A stretch of DNA of 57,007 nucleotides from Methylocucumis oryzae (GTDB taxonomy: Bacteria > Pseudomonadota > Gammaproteobacteria > Methylococcales > Methylomonadaceae): positions 1-57,007 of the forward strand of contig NZ_LAJX01000017.1 of NCBI RefSeq assembly GCF_000963695.1, read 5' to 3'. The translations under genes and the position numbers were made by a program. Of the stretch, positions 1-11,400 are shown in pieces; positions within the stretch are counted from its first letter, which is position 1; each line of letters begins with the position of its first letter. The notes below the pieces were generated by a model. The model saw only the letters and a program-made list of their open reading frames with translations. It did no database searches and was not told the DNA's origin.

Positions 1-149
1 ACTCGACAGATGCGCTTCGTACCTCAGCGCATCCTATATCTAAACCTAATTTCTCGTTCCCACGCTCTGCGTCACTGCCATTAGGTTAATAAATTTTATA
101 GGATATGCCGACGAAAAGAGGCGCATCAATCGTGTGAAGAGTCGACAGA
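1..149. repeat. Two partial copies of a palindromic intergenic repeat
   Basis: Bases 1-50 match 1269-1318 almost exactly and include the self-complementary core GATGCGCT...AGCGCATC. A second copy starts at about 53 with CTCGTTCCCACGCTCTGCGT and continues through ATAGGATATGCCGACGAAA, matching 1161-1275, but it stops at about 149, where intron-like sequence begins. The first copy is cut by the window edge. The two copies lie head to tail. Confidence 0.8.
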
Positions 150-220
150 TAGGGGTAGAGAAGATTTCTCTCTTCTCCCTCCGAACCTTGCGTGCAGCTC
201 TCCTGCACACAACTCTCCGG
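149..220 (-). mobile_element. 3' end of a group II intron (domains V and VI), remnant
   Basis: Read on the minus strand, 220 to 181 forms a hairpin with CCGGA/TTCGG at its base and a GAGA tetraloop between TGCAG and CTGCA. It ends in GGTTCGG, which resembles group II intron domain V. A second hairpin follows (GAGAAGA...TCTTCTC, about 178-155), as expected of domain VI, and then CTACCCCTAT, a typical intron 3' end, exactly where the surrounding repeat is interrupted. The usual AGC triad would read AGT here. No maturase reading frame or 5' end is present: 221-418 holds no recognisable intron part or gene, so this is a truncated remnant. The call rests on structure recognised by eye. Confidence 0.5.
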
Positions 221-418
221 TTAGTTGTTTCCGCATCAAAAAACCATACAACAGTTCTTACCCTCCTGGTAATTGTTCCTAATTGACAAGGCCAAAAGTC
301 ACTGCTCGCGTTTGCTCGCTCGCTTAGACTTTATTCGTCTGCAATTCACCCTAAAAGATAGCCGGGGAATTTCAGCCAATAAACGCCTCATTGCAACAAT
401 AAAACTGGAGATAACACC

Positions 419-1141
419 ATGAAAAGCAAGCAATATAAAATATATGCAATCACTGCCTTAGTCGCTACACTGGCCTTGTTCAGCAGCCAAAATTCTTTAG
501 CCGCGCTGAAGGATACTCTTGATGACACTTATGTCCCTTTACCTGATGCTTGTGCAAATAGCACTGAGATGACAGAAGCTAAAGCAATAGGCCGCTCGAC
601 CATTTACTCACCTACTCGCGATTATTCCGGTGGTATAGAAAATGGTGTTTATTATCCTATAGGAGGATTCAGCCCAGCGCCGCTTTTTTCGACAAGTTTT
701 AAAACAGTTTCTGAGCCTAGTTCTTGTGTATTAGTGAATTTAAGTGTGAATGCTCAGCCAAACGATAATGCCATGGTGTTTCAAGTCAGAGTCGACGGCA
801 AGCCTATGAATGGGCATTGGAATTCTAAAGATTTTTTTATTAGTCTCGGCTATCCAATAGCTTCATCATTTAATTCACCCATTATTTGGCTGCCTAATGT
901 TGTTGAAAATGGTTTTTTTGCTGGTATTGACCCGCCACACATGGCATCGTTCATGTTTTTTGCAAGCGTGGGCCCAGGTACGCATCAAGTAGAAGTTCTT
1001 ACTGCTGGATGTTGCCACCAAGATATCGATACGCCAGCTGGAAAACCCGACGGGATTATTCGCTCTGCAACTTTAACCATTCAACATGGGCCTAGTGCAG
1101 AAAGAGCAGCAGCTGCTGCTACTCTAGCAACAAGACCTTAA
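419..1141 (+). CDS. Secreted protein of unknown function (240 aa)
   Basis: I do not recognise this family. The protein starts with a clear Sec signal peptide: a lysine-rich N-terminus, a hydrophobic stretch at residues 8-25, and a likely cut after the alanines near residue 29. The mature part has no transmembrane segment and contains paired cysteines (residues about 45 and 103, and a CC pair near 199), so it may be disulfide-bonded. The C-terminus is alanine-rich. GGAG lies 8 bases before the ATG, which supports the start. The gene stands alone between two copies of the same palindromic repeat and faces the PKS operon tail to tail. The reading frame is intact. An exported, possibly cell-surface, role is inference. 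Confidence 0.75.
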   Translation: MKSKQYKIYAITALVATLALFSSQNSLAALKDTLDDTYVPLPDACANSTEMTEAKAIGRSTIYSPTRDYSGGIENGVYYPIGGFSPAPLFSTSFKTVSEPSSCVLVNLSVNAQPNDNAMVFQVRVDGKPMNGHWNSKDFFISLGYPIASSFNSPIIWLPNVVENGFFAGIDPPHMASFMFFASVGPGTHQVEVLTAGCCHQDIDTPAGKPDGIIRSATLTIQHGPSAERAAAAATLATRP

Positions 1142-1159
1142 ATTTACCGGTCGTGTTTT

Positions 1160-1392
1160 CCTCGTTCCCATGCTCTGCGTCATTACCATTAAGTTAAAGA
1201 ATTATCACGACATTTCAATGAGATAACTATAGGATATGCCGACGAAAGGAGGTGCATCAATCGTGTGAAGACTCGACAGATGCGCTTCGTACCTCAGCGC
1301 ATCCTATATCTAAACCTAATAAATTTTTCGTAACACTAGGTGTTAATGGTTTTTTCTTAACTGTGGGCATTGACGCAGAGCGTGGGAACGAG
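1160..1392. repeat. Inverted-repeat-bounded element (MITE-like, about 230 bp)
   Basis: The element opens with CTCGTTCCCATGCTCTGCGT (1161-1180) and closes with the inverted copy TGACGCAGAGCGTGGGAACG (1371-1390). Nested pairs lie inside: ATAGGAT at about 1229 against ATCCTAT at about 1299, and GATGCGCT against AGCGCATC. It fills the whole gap between the secreted protein and the monooxygenase and has no coding capacity. Partial copies lie at 1-149, and the terminal sequence recurs inside the PKS gene. Confidence 0.8.
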
Positions 1393-1396
1393 AAAA

Positions 1397-2488
1397 TTAA
1401 CGGTAGTCATTAACCAACTCCGCCAAATACCTCAGCGAGTCGTAAACCACCGACTGTTCAACACCAAAATCCAATAAACACGCAATATCATTAACACCGG
1501 CTTTAATCGCCTCGTCCACAACGCGCCGACCGTCGCTAACCGTACCGAACAGCGCTCCGGTTTTAAAATAGCGCTGGTACGCATAATCTAACATTTTCGA
1601 TTTTTCGTCTTCGCTAGGCGTAATACCGCCGGATTGCTGGACTGCGGCTTCTACATGGGCGTCGAGTGCGCTTTTAATGTAGTGTTTAAACGGTTGTTCT
1701 ACCGCCTGTTGCACGGTTTCTAGCGAGGGTAGTAATAAGGTATGCAGCATTAACGTCACAATACCTGACGCCGGGTCTAATCCGGCTTCAGCCCGCGCTT
1801 GTCTATACAGCGTTATTTTTTTCGCCATCGCCTCGAGATTATTACCGTATAACATCGTAAACACGTTATAGCCTTGTCTACCTGCATGGATAAAGCCTTC
1901 ATCATTTTGCGTGACTAATAACCAGACTGCGACGTCTTTTTGTACGGGTCTTGGATAGCAAGTAATAGGTATTAACTCACCGCCTGGCCCTGGAAACGCA
2001 ACGGTTTCACCGCGCCATAAGCGTTGAATAACCGGAATGGTCTCGCTACATAGCTGCCGCCGGTCGTGGTAATGGTCAGGTGCTAAGATAAAATCCGCTT
2101 TATGCCAACCGGAGCCAAAGCCTAAATCCACCCTGCCCCCTGATAATACGTCATTCATCGCCCACCACTCGACGACTTCCGCCGGATGATGTAAAGGTAG
2201 CGAAATACCGGCGGTTCTAAAACGAATACGTTGGGTTTGCGGAATTAAATAAGCTGCGGCGACAGCCGAATTTGCATAAATCGAACCGAACTCATGAAAG
2301 TGACGCTCAGGCAAATACACGGCAGTAAAGCCTTCTCTATCGCCGAACAGTGTGAGTTCACGCATAAATGCATATTTTTCCGCATCGGTTAGCTCTTTTC
2401 TAACATCGGAAAAAAACAATAAACTAAAACTGATTGTTGCCGGTTGCGGCTTGCGCTGTAAACCTAATAGTTCAGCTACCGTCGTCAT
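1397..2488 (-). CDS. Luciferase-like FMN-dependent monooxygenase of the PKS operon (MupA/Atu3671 type)
   Basis: This is a 363-residue flavin-dependent oxygenase with the bacterial luciferase TIM-barrel fold. Recognisable stretches are FTAVYLPERHFHEFG (about 55-70), LSGGRVDLGFGSGWHKADF (near 115-135) and the C-terminal MLYGNN region. They fit the MupA/Atu3671 subgroup, which usually occurs as a domain or stand-alone partner of PKS and NRPS assembly lines. Its ATG overlaps the TGA of the synthase (ATGA), so translation is coupled and it should act on the synthase-bound or released chain, for example by hydroxylation or oxygen insertion. The substrate and exact reaction cannot be read from the sequence. 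It is the last gene of the operon. No thioesterase follows, so oxidative release is possible but speculative. Confidence 0.88.
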   Translation of the reverse strand: MTTVAELLGLQRKPQPATISFSLLFFSDVRKELTDAEKYAFMRELTLFGDREGFTAVYLPERHFHEFGSIYANSAVAAAYLIPQTQRIRFRTAGISLPLHHPAEVVEWWAMNDVLSGGRVDLGFGSGWHKADFILAPDHYHDRRQLCSETIPVIQRLWRGETVAFPGPGGELIPITCYPRPVQKDVAVWLLVTQNDEGFIHAGRQGYNVFTMLYGNNLEAMAKKITLYRQARAEAGLDPASGIVTLMLHTLLLPSLETVQQAVEQPFKHYIKSALDAHVEAAVQQSGGITPSEDEKSKMLDYAYQRYFKTGALFGTVSDGRRVVDEAIKAGVNDIACLLDFGVEQSVVYDSLRYLAELVNDYR

Positions 2489-5400
2489 ACGCTAGCCTCT
2501 TGGGTTTGTAAATGTGCGGCTAATGCAGTTATCGTCGCATAATCAATTAGCCAGCGTGGTTTAACCGGTTGCCCTAAACGCTTTTCTAAACGCGTCGCGA
2601 GTACCATCGCCGTAATCGAATCTAAGCCATAGTTTTGTAAAGGCTGAGCTGTATCGACCTGCTCTAGCTTTAATACCTCGATAACGGTGTCAGTGATTGT
2701 TTGCAATAACGCATTTTCTTGCCCAGACGTCGAGCCAAATTCATCTGGAAATATCAATGCATAAATACGCTGTATGAACTCCGGTGCTAAAGTTTTGAGT
2801 TCGTCTAAATCAATCAGCGCGGTTAATCGGCTAATGTCAAAGACCTGACCTTGGCGTTGCTCATATTCCCATTGGGGTAATTGGCTGATTAACGACTGTA
2901 GCTGTGGCGACTCTTTAGTGACATTGACAGTTAATAAAACAGGCTGTTGTTCAGCAAATGCAGTTGCATCGATAAATGCTGGGAAGACCCAACCACGCTG
3001 AGCACTCGCTAACACCGAAGCCAACAAATAACGCCCTTCACTATTGCTAAAGGTTTTCAAGCCTAGTGCAGCGAAAATCTCGTCAACGCGGTTACGCCTA
3101 GCCTCGCATAACCGCGTAATCGCGCCGGTTTGCCGCCAATCCGACCAAGAGACTGACAGATAAGGCTTACCACGCGCCGCATGATACGCCATAAAAAAAG
3201 TCTACATAAGCATTCGCCAACGCATAATCAGCCGCACCACGCGCGAGTCTGGGCATCACACCGGTTAACGAGGTCACCGCTAACATAAATTCTAGCTTAT
3301 CGTGTTGGAATAATTGGTGTAGGTTTTGTATACCGGTTATTTTCGGCTCGAATACTGCGAGTGCGTTATTTAAATCTTTCTCGATAAACCCAGGTTTAGT
3401 CGCATCAGAATAAACACCGGCACAATGGATAACACCTTTAATTTCACCGAGTTCTTGTCTTATCGTCGTGAAATACTGTGTTAACGGGTCTAGCTCGGTT
3501 AACGGTATCGTCACTACTCGACTATTAGGTACTTTTGCCAGCACGCGTTGTAGCGCAAGCAGTTTATTTTTCAGTGCTGCATCCGAAGTTTCGAGAATAA
3601 TACGTGACCAATCGGATGGTGGCGGTAATGGTGTCACACCTAACAACACAAAATGTTTAGCACCTTGCTCAGCTAAAAATTCTGCTAATTCCAAACCAAT
3701 ACCACGCGTTGCGCCGGTAATCACATAAACACCGGTTGGCGATAGTGTGAGTCTAGGCGACTTAGGCAAGGGTTGCTCTGTAAGTAAATAAGGCACATAA
3801 CGTTGACCAGCGCGATAACACAGCTCGGTATGCTCAGAATCAGCCGCGCACTCAGCCATGATGTGTTGCCATAATGCATGAGCGTCTTGCCAAAGCTTGG
3901 CATCTATATCGATATGTTTAGCCTGAACATGTCGATATTCGGCGCTAAGTATTTTAACCAACCCCGCCCAGCTAGCACCGGCTAAGCTAGGGCTTGAATT
4001 TTGGTAAGTTTGTAAGCCTAAGGTTAAATAAACCAGTTTTAACGCGGGGCTATGAGCAATTAAATTCTGATAAAACAACCATTTGTAACCCGGCTCGCCA
4101 CTATGTTGTTGAGGCTCAAGAAAACAATCACTTAAATCAATGACAAAGCGAATATCTTGATAGCTTGCCACATCGACATGAAGCGGCTGCTTATTGTCCA
4201 CTACAATAACCCGTTGCGCTGACGCAGTGACGCCTAACCAGGTGTTGACGATAGCGAGTGACTCTGAATTAACTAGATACAAGCCTTGACTCGCGGTAAA
4301 TACAGCGGAGTGCTCTGTAAGCGCCAAAGGCTGCCAACGTTTAGCAATAAAATAACCGGATGCTTGGTTAATTATCATTGAGTTATCGTTGCTACACTCT
4401 GCCTGGGAATGCAATTCTGGCCAGTTCTCGTTCCCACGCTCTGCGTGGGAATGCAGCTCAGGCGTTACGGTTTCGAGTCCTGCAGCAACCTGCCGTTTAG
4501 TTTTTAACCAACGCTGCTGTTGCCGGTAAGCAATTTGTGTGACCCCCGGTGTTAATGGCAACCCTACGTTATAAGCCAATAACTCACTGAATAACACTTG
4601 CATAGCGGATTGCTCCGATAGATTGGCTATATCGACAATATGCCACACATGAGAGGTGTTGAAGGCTTGCTCGCAAAGTGTTTGCGGGTTTGTATCGGTA
4701 ACGCATAACACCTGTACCGGTTGTGTGCAGTGTGTTAACACATCAAACAACGCTGAACGAGTACTAGCACAATCAATCAACAATACCAGCGGATACGCCG
4801 TGTCTTTAATGCTTTGCTTGGCTAAGTAATAGCTTAAGGTTAACTCAACATTAACACCGGTTGCACTATTGAGTTGACTGACGAATGCTTGATAATCAGC
4901 TTGTTGCTCGACATCAGCGACGATTGCCAAACAGCGTAAACGACTGATTAATGCAACACGTTGCGTCCAATCATAGTTAGGCAGCGGCGCGGGCTGCCAA
5001 TCCGCTAGCGAAGCTGTTGCTGGTTTTTTAGCAGGCCAATACGGTTTTAACGCAAACGGATGACCAGGAACATTAGATAAGCGCGTAATGACACGATTAG
5101 CATAACAACGCCGCCAATCAACCACGGCACCGTTGACCCAATGCTGAGCTAATTCGCGTTGGTCATTGGTGTTGTTACCCATACTAACCGATTGGCTACC
5201 GTCAACCTGACCATAAAAACAAGCGAGATGTTTAGACTGGGGCTGTTGACAAAAAGCGATTAAACCTTGTTTTAATTGGTCAATATTGCTAGCGATAACG
5301 GCCAAAACGCTGGTTAAACTCGGCGCGTCCCATTTGCAGCGTATACGCTAATGCCGTTAAATCGAGGTTTGCTTCAGCGTTTAGATAGTCATATAAATTT

Positions 5401-8400
5401 TTTGCATAATCAATGAGTTGATTGAAGGATTTAGCCGATAACACAAAGGCTAACGGCTGCTGAACAGCGTCTATCGATGTGGGTGTAGCCGGGTAATCAC
5501 TAAAAACAACATGCGCATTGCTGCCACTAAAACCAAACGAACTCACCGCCGCATAACGAGGCTCAGAACTTTTAGGCCACGCCCTACCCTGGTCGTTAAT
5601 ATAAAACGGCGTGTTTTCTAACTTAATATGCTCGTTAAGCTGTTGATAATGAATCGTAGGTGGAATGTAGTGCTGTTGTAGCGCCAGCAAAACTTTAAGC
5701 GAACTCGCAATGCCGGCTGCTGTTGCGGTATGACCGATATTGCTTTTGACTGAACCTAATGCACAGTACTGTTTGCGCTGTACCCCACTAAAAGCTGTGC
5801 GTAAACCATCGATTTCTATCGGGTCGCCTAGCTGTGTACCGGTACCATGCGCTTCTAACATCGTAATCCTTTCAGGGTTAAGCTGAAAAACGCTGTTGCA
5901 CTTGTTTGATTAAATCGGCTTGTGCCTCAGGATTAGGTGCGGTAATGCCGTTGGTTTTACCATCTTGGTTGACGCCCCAACCACGAACTACGCCGATAAT
6001 CGGGTCACCGTCGCGTTCAGCCTCGTCTAAGCGCTTCAACAAGACCGCGCCCACACCCTCGCCCGGTACAAAACCATTGGCACGACTATCAAATGCATAG
6101 CAACGACCATCGGGAGACAACATGCCGGATTGACTCATTTTAACGTGAATTTCAGGCCCTGTTATCACATACACGCCGCCGGCGATGGCTAAATCACAAT
6201 GGCCTAATAACAGGCTATCACAGGCTTGAGCGAGCGCGACTAACGCTGATGAACATGCCGTATCTATCGCTAAACAAGGACCTTTTAAATTTAGATAATA
6301 GGCAATACGCGCCGGTAATAACGCGGGCGACTCGCCCAATAACGCAGACGCTGTTAAGCCTTGCTCATCTAATAACTTCGCGTAATCGCCTTCTTCGCAA
6401 CCAACAAATACACCACAAGCTTGACCCGATAACGTCAACGGGTTAATGCCGGCATTTTCAATGCACTGCCAGCTTGCCATTAAGAATAAGCGTTGCTGCG
6501 GGTCCATTAATTCCGCTTCAAACGGTGAAATATTAAAAAACAACGGATCAAATAATGCCGCCGTGGTTAACACGCCCATGCGTGGACAAACCGTTTTGCC
6601 CGGCTTTTGTCGGTCTGGATGGTAATACGCGTGTAGGTCAAACCGCTCGGCAGGAATCTCAATCACACAATCGTTACCTTCAGCCAGATGCTGCCAATAA
6701 GCGGCTAAGTTTTCCGCTTGCGGGAATTGTCCGGCCATACCAATCACAGCTATCGCAGGGGGTGTTGGTTTATCGGGTTTTGTTGTATTAGTTACAACCG
6801 GCGGTGCGGTTTGAGTAGAAAAGACACGCATTAACTGAGGCGTGAGTTTCACTTCGGTGGGTATAGGTTCAACGGGCGTAGCGTGCTCATTATCAGATTC
6901 AAGTGTTAATACACTGTCTTGGCCACAGCTTGCACACACAAACGCCGTAAATGCCCGTAAATTGGGATGACTATAAATACTGGTTGCACCTAAGTCTAAG
7001 CCAAATTGCTTATTGATTTTGCGAATCCATGTTACCGCGCTAATTGAATCCATACCTAAATCGATAAACGCCGCGTGGTCATCAACTTGCTCAGCAACTA
7101 AATAGAGTTCAGCCGCTAGTGTTTGCCGTAACTGCGTCAATACGTCATCGCTTGCCAGTGTCGGTAAAGCGGTCGGTTTAAGATTAACCAACCCAGCGAT
7201 AAACTCGGCAAACGCTGTGAGCTGCGGATAACGATAAATCAACGTTGCTTCCAATTGAACGCCAAAAACGTTTGTTTAATTTCCGAATCCAGGTTACCGC
7301 ACTGATTGAGTCCATGCCTAAGTCGATAAAGACTGCCGTTGCGTCAATCGCATCGGGCTTTAAATACAACTCTTCTGCTAAACTCGCACGCAACTCATTA
7401 AACAACTCATTACTGCTAGGTTTAGGCGTTGCAGGCTGAGCTTTTAACCCATAACTGGGAGTGCGGTTATTAGCGTCGCTTAAGCTTTGGGCAAAATGCT
7501 GGCTAATCTTGGCAATAACCTCAGGATTATGCACAAAGGTTTTATCATGCATAGCCAGTTCTTCAGCAAATACGGTAAACAATTGTTGCCGCAACTCCTG
7601 CACGCGTTGCTGCTTTTCGGCGATTAAACGCGCACGCGGCATTTGGCATAATGCGGCAGCTATCGCTAATGCACTTGGCAAAACGCGTTCTCTAGGTAAA
7701 ACCCTTTGGCTAATACCGCGTTGTTTTAACTCATGACCGGTATAGGTTTGCGCTGAATATAAAATCTCAAAGCTGAACGCCTTACCTAACTTTTGCGGAA
7801 AAATCAGGGTAGAGCCAGCACCCGGTGTGAAGCCATAGCGTAAATAAGGACTTTGATAACGGCTTTCTTCACTGAATAGGCTGACATCGCAATACAGCCC
7901 CATCGCCCAACCAGCACCAATGGCATGGCCTTGCATTGCGGCAAGCACCGGCAGCTCGCAAAACAACGGTGCGCAATAACTTTGTTCATCGGTAAATTTC
8001 GCTAGCCCTTGTTGTATTGCTAACAAGCCTTGCTGCGTACCCCCACAGGCAAAATACTGCTCGAAACCGGTTAACACCACGACCTTATCACACTGAGCTT
8101 CAGCAATATCAGCAAACGCCATTAACACGCCATCGACAAACTCAGGCGTAAAGGTATTTTTAGCGCGTTTATCGGCCAGTGTTATCAACGCAATGCCGTT
8201 ATCATAGCGGCACAAACTCACCACTTCAGAGGCTAACGCTACAGGTTTTGCACCCCCTAATTCAGACAAAACAACATGGCTAGCTAACACGGTATCAGTC
8301 TTAATTAACGCTAAAGGCCAATCAGCACTAAGAACAACATCCGTTCGTTGCCTAAAATGTTGCTGAATAAAATGCTGGGTTAACGTGGTTAATGCTAAGC

Positions 8401-11400
8401 GCGACACGTCAGCGATAATGACCGCTAAGGTTAACGCTTGCTCTACCGAACTCGCTGTTAACCAAACGAGTTTGGGTAAGCGTTGAGTTAACAAGCTAAA
8501 CGCTCGCGGCTCAACCACAATCACCGGCACCGATAATTGAGTTAATAAATCACTAAGGCGTTGAATAGCAGTGTTATTTTCCAAGACAGGTAAACCCGAT
8601 AACACCAATACTTTGATATTTTCAGCGTCGGTCAGCAAAAACTGCACGGCATCGATAAATAAAGACTCAACGTTAAAGCCATCGGCTGCCGTTGATATAG
8701 CCAACTGATAAATCCCTTGGCCTTGATTAATCACCTCAATAATCGCGGTAGCCCGTTCATCGTTGCTATGCTCTGTGTGGGAATGCAGCCTGACTTGCTG
8801 TGTGTTTGATAACTCAGAGTGGCTAAGCATTTGCGGTAACGGTGTTAATTGCCGTAAACCACGCGTAAGCGCAGCGTTAAACTGCGTAGGCACAGCAGAC
8901 ACAGCTGTTAGCGTGATACCCGATGGTTTGCTCAACGTGTTCGATACAAGGCTAGTCGTAACCGGCTGCGATAATTGAACATTAGGTATGGCGTGTTGAA
9001 CGGCGGTGGTAGTTTCAACTAATTTTGGTTTAACCGCTTGCACGCTCGGCAAACGGTGTTCTTGTCGCGCAAACGGATACGTTGGCAAGCTAATACGTTT
9101 AGGTTTAACCGGTTCGTGCTGATAAAACGCAGACCAATCAACCTTTAATCCCTGTGTCCATAAAGTTAATAACTTATCAAAACGCTGATGGGCAAACCAT
9201 TGCGCTAAGGTTTGTTCAATACCCGGCTCGTCCGACAAGACTTGAATTACCGATTTATGCGCTTGGCTACTGCCAACATAATAGTCAGCCTCAGACTCGG
9301 CTAAAAACGCACGCAATTTCTCTAGCGCTTCTGTCGTTGATGCCGCTGTGAAGGCTAAGCGTTCCGTCATCGCTTCGCGGCCTATTTGCAAGGTATAAGC
9401 CAGCTCCGCTAAACACACAGCACGGTGACATTCGATAAACTGGCACAGCTGTTCAGCATACGCGGTTAATCGGTCTTTATTTTTAGCCGATAACACCAGT
9501 GCAACGACTGGTTTTACTAGCGTTTGCCTAGATTGGGCTTGATACTCTTCTAATACTATATGCGCATTAGCTCCGCCTGCACCAAACGACGATACACCAG
9601 CAATACGGGGTTGCTCAACACCGTTTAGCACCGGTTGCGTCCAATCGCTTAATTGCCTAGCTAACGTAAACGGCGTATTGGCAAAGTCAATCAGCGGATT
9701 AAGCGAGTCAGCATGAAGACTGGGTACAATTTGACTATGCTGTAATTGCAACACGGTTTTAATCACACCCGCGACACCGGCCGCTGCTTCTAAATGGCCG
9801 ATATTCGATTTCACCGAACCTAAAGCGCAAAAACCTTTATCGCTGGTATCTTCGCTAAACGCTTGGGTTAATGCCGTCATTTCAATCGGGTCGCCTAATT
9901 CGGTACCGGTACCATGCGCTTCGATATAACTGACGGCGCGGGCATTAACACCGGCTTTATTTAACGCAGACTGGATTAATTCGGCTTGTGCTAAAGGGTT
10001 AGGTACGGTGTAACCATTGGTTTTACCGCCATGATTGATATGGGTTGCACGAATCTTTGCGTAAATCAGGTCGTCATCGACTAACGCATCTGACCAGCGT
10101 TTTAACACCAGCACCGCCACGCCTTCACCGGGTACAAAACCGTTTGCTCCGGCCGCAAAACTTTTACAACGACCGTCTTTAGACAACATGCGTTGTGCGC
10201 TTAACCACACATAATTAGACGGATGCTGATAAATATTGACACCGCCGACTATTGCCAAATCACACTCATGGTTTAATAACGATTGGCTGGCCTGATGAAT
10301 CGCCGTCAACGACGATGAACACATAGTATCGACCGGCACACTAGGCCCGCGCAGATTTAAAAAATACGATAAGCGATTCGCGACGGAACTAAACGACGTA
10401 TGCGGATAAAGCGTTTTACCCGCTTGCCATAATTCAGGACCAAATAAATCAAAGCCGGTGCGCGTAATACCGGCAAACACGCCGACTTGCTGACGGTAAT
10501 GCTGTTGCAACTGGTCGCGGGTAATGCCGGCATCTTCTAACGCTGACCACGCCGTTTGTAAAAATAACCGTTCTTGCGGGTCTATGGTCATCGCTTCTTT
10601 AGGCGAAATATTAAAAAACTGCGCGTCGAAAGCGTCGATATTGTCTATAAATCCGCCCCAACGACAATAGCTTTTACCTTGTTCTATCGCTTGCTCAATA
10701 TCGGCTAAATAGAAATCGTCTATGGCCCAACGCTGTTTAGGCACTTCGGTAATCGCATCGCCTCCGCTTTGCAATAACTGCCAAAAGGCTTCTACCGTAT
10801 CAGCCCCCGGAAAACGGCAACTCATGCCAATAATCGCAATCGCCTCAGACTCGGAGGTTAGCTTTTTAGGCGCTGGTTTGGCTTGAATGGTTGGAGTCAC
10901 TGTCGTATTAGTGGGCGTACTCGCTGGATTGGACGCCAGCAAATCGGCCGCTTGCGCCGGGTAATGCTTAACGCAATACTCAGCCAACGCCGCGACCGTT
11001 TGGCATTCAAATAACACTGTGCGGCTAATCTCAGCAAAAACCTCGCGTAAACGATTGGTCATTTGCACGATTAAAATAGAATCAATACCGTAAGCTTCTA
11101 AGGCTTCGTTAGTATCTATCGCGTCTACCCGCATACGCAAAACGGCGGCTACAATAGTTTTAATCTTTGCCGTCACAGTGGTTAAAACCGCTGCTGTCGT
11201 CTGTGTGGATTCTGCTGTCATGGTGACCGATTCTGCTGGAGATTGAGTTAAAACCGAAACTGATGGCGTTACGATAAGACCGTCACTAAGCGACGCGAAT
11301 ACTTGTTGCCCTAAACCAACGGCGTCTGGCGTGATTTGACAGGCTTGCTTAAAACCTTGCTGATTTAATACGGTTAACCAACGCTGCGCTAATAAAATCG

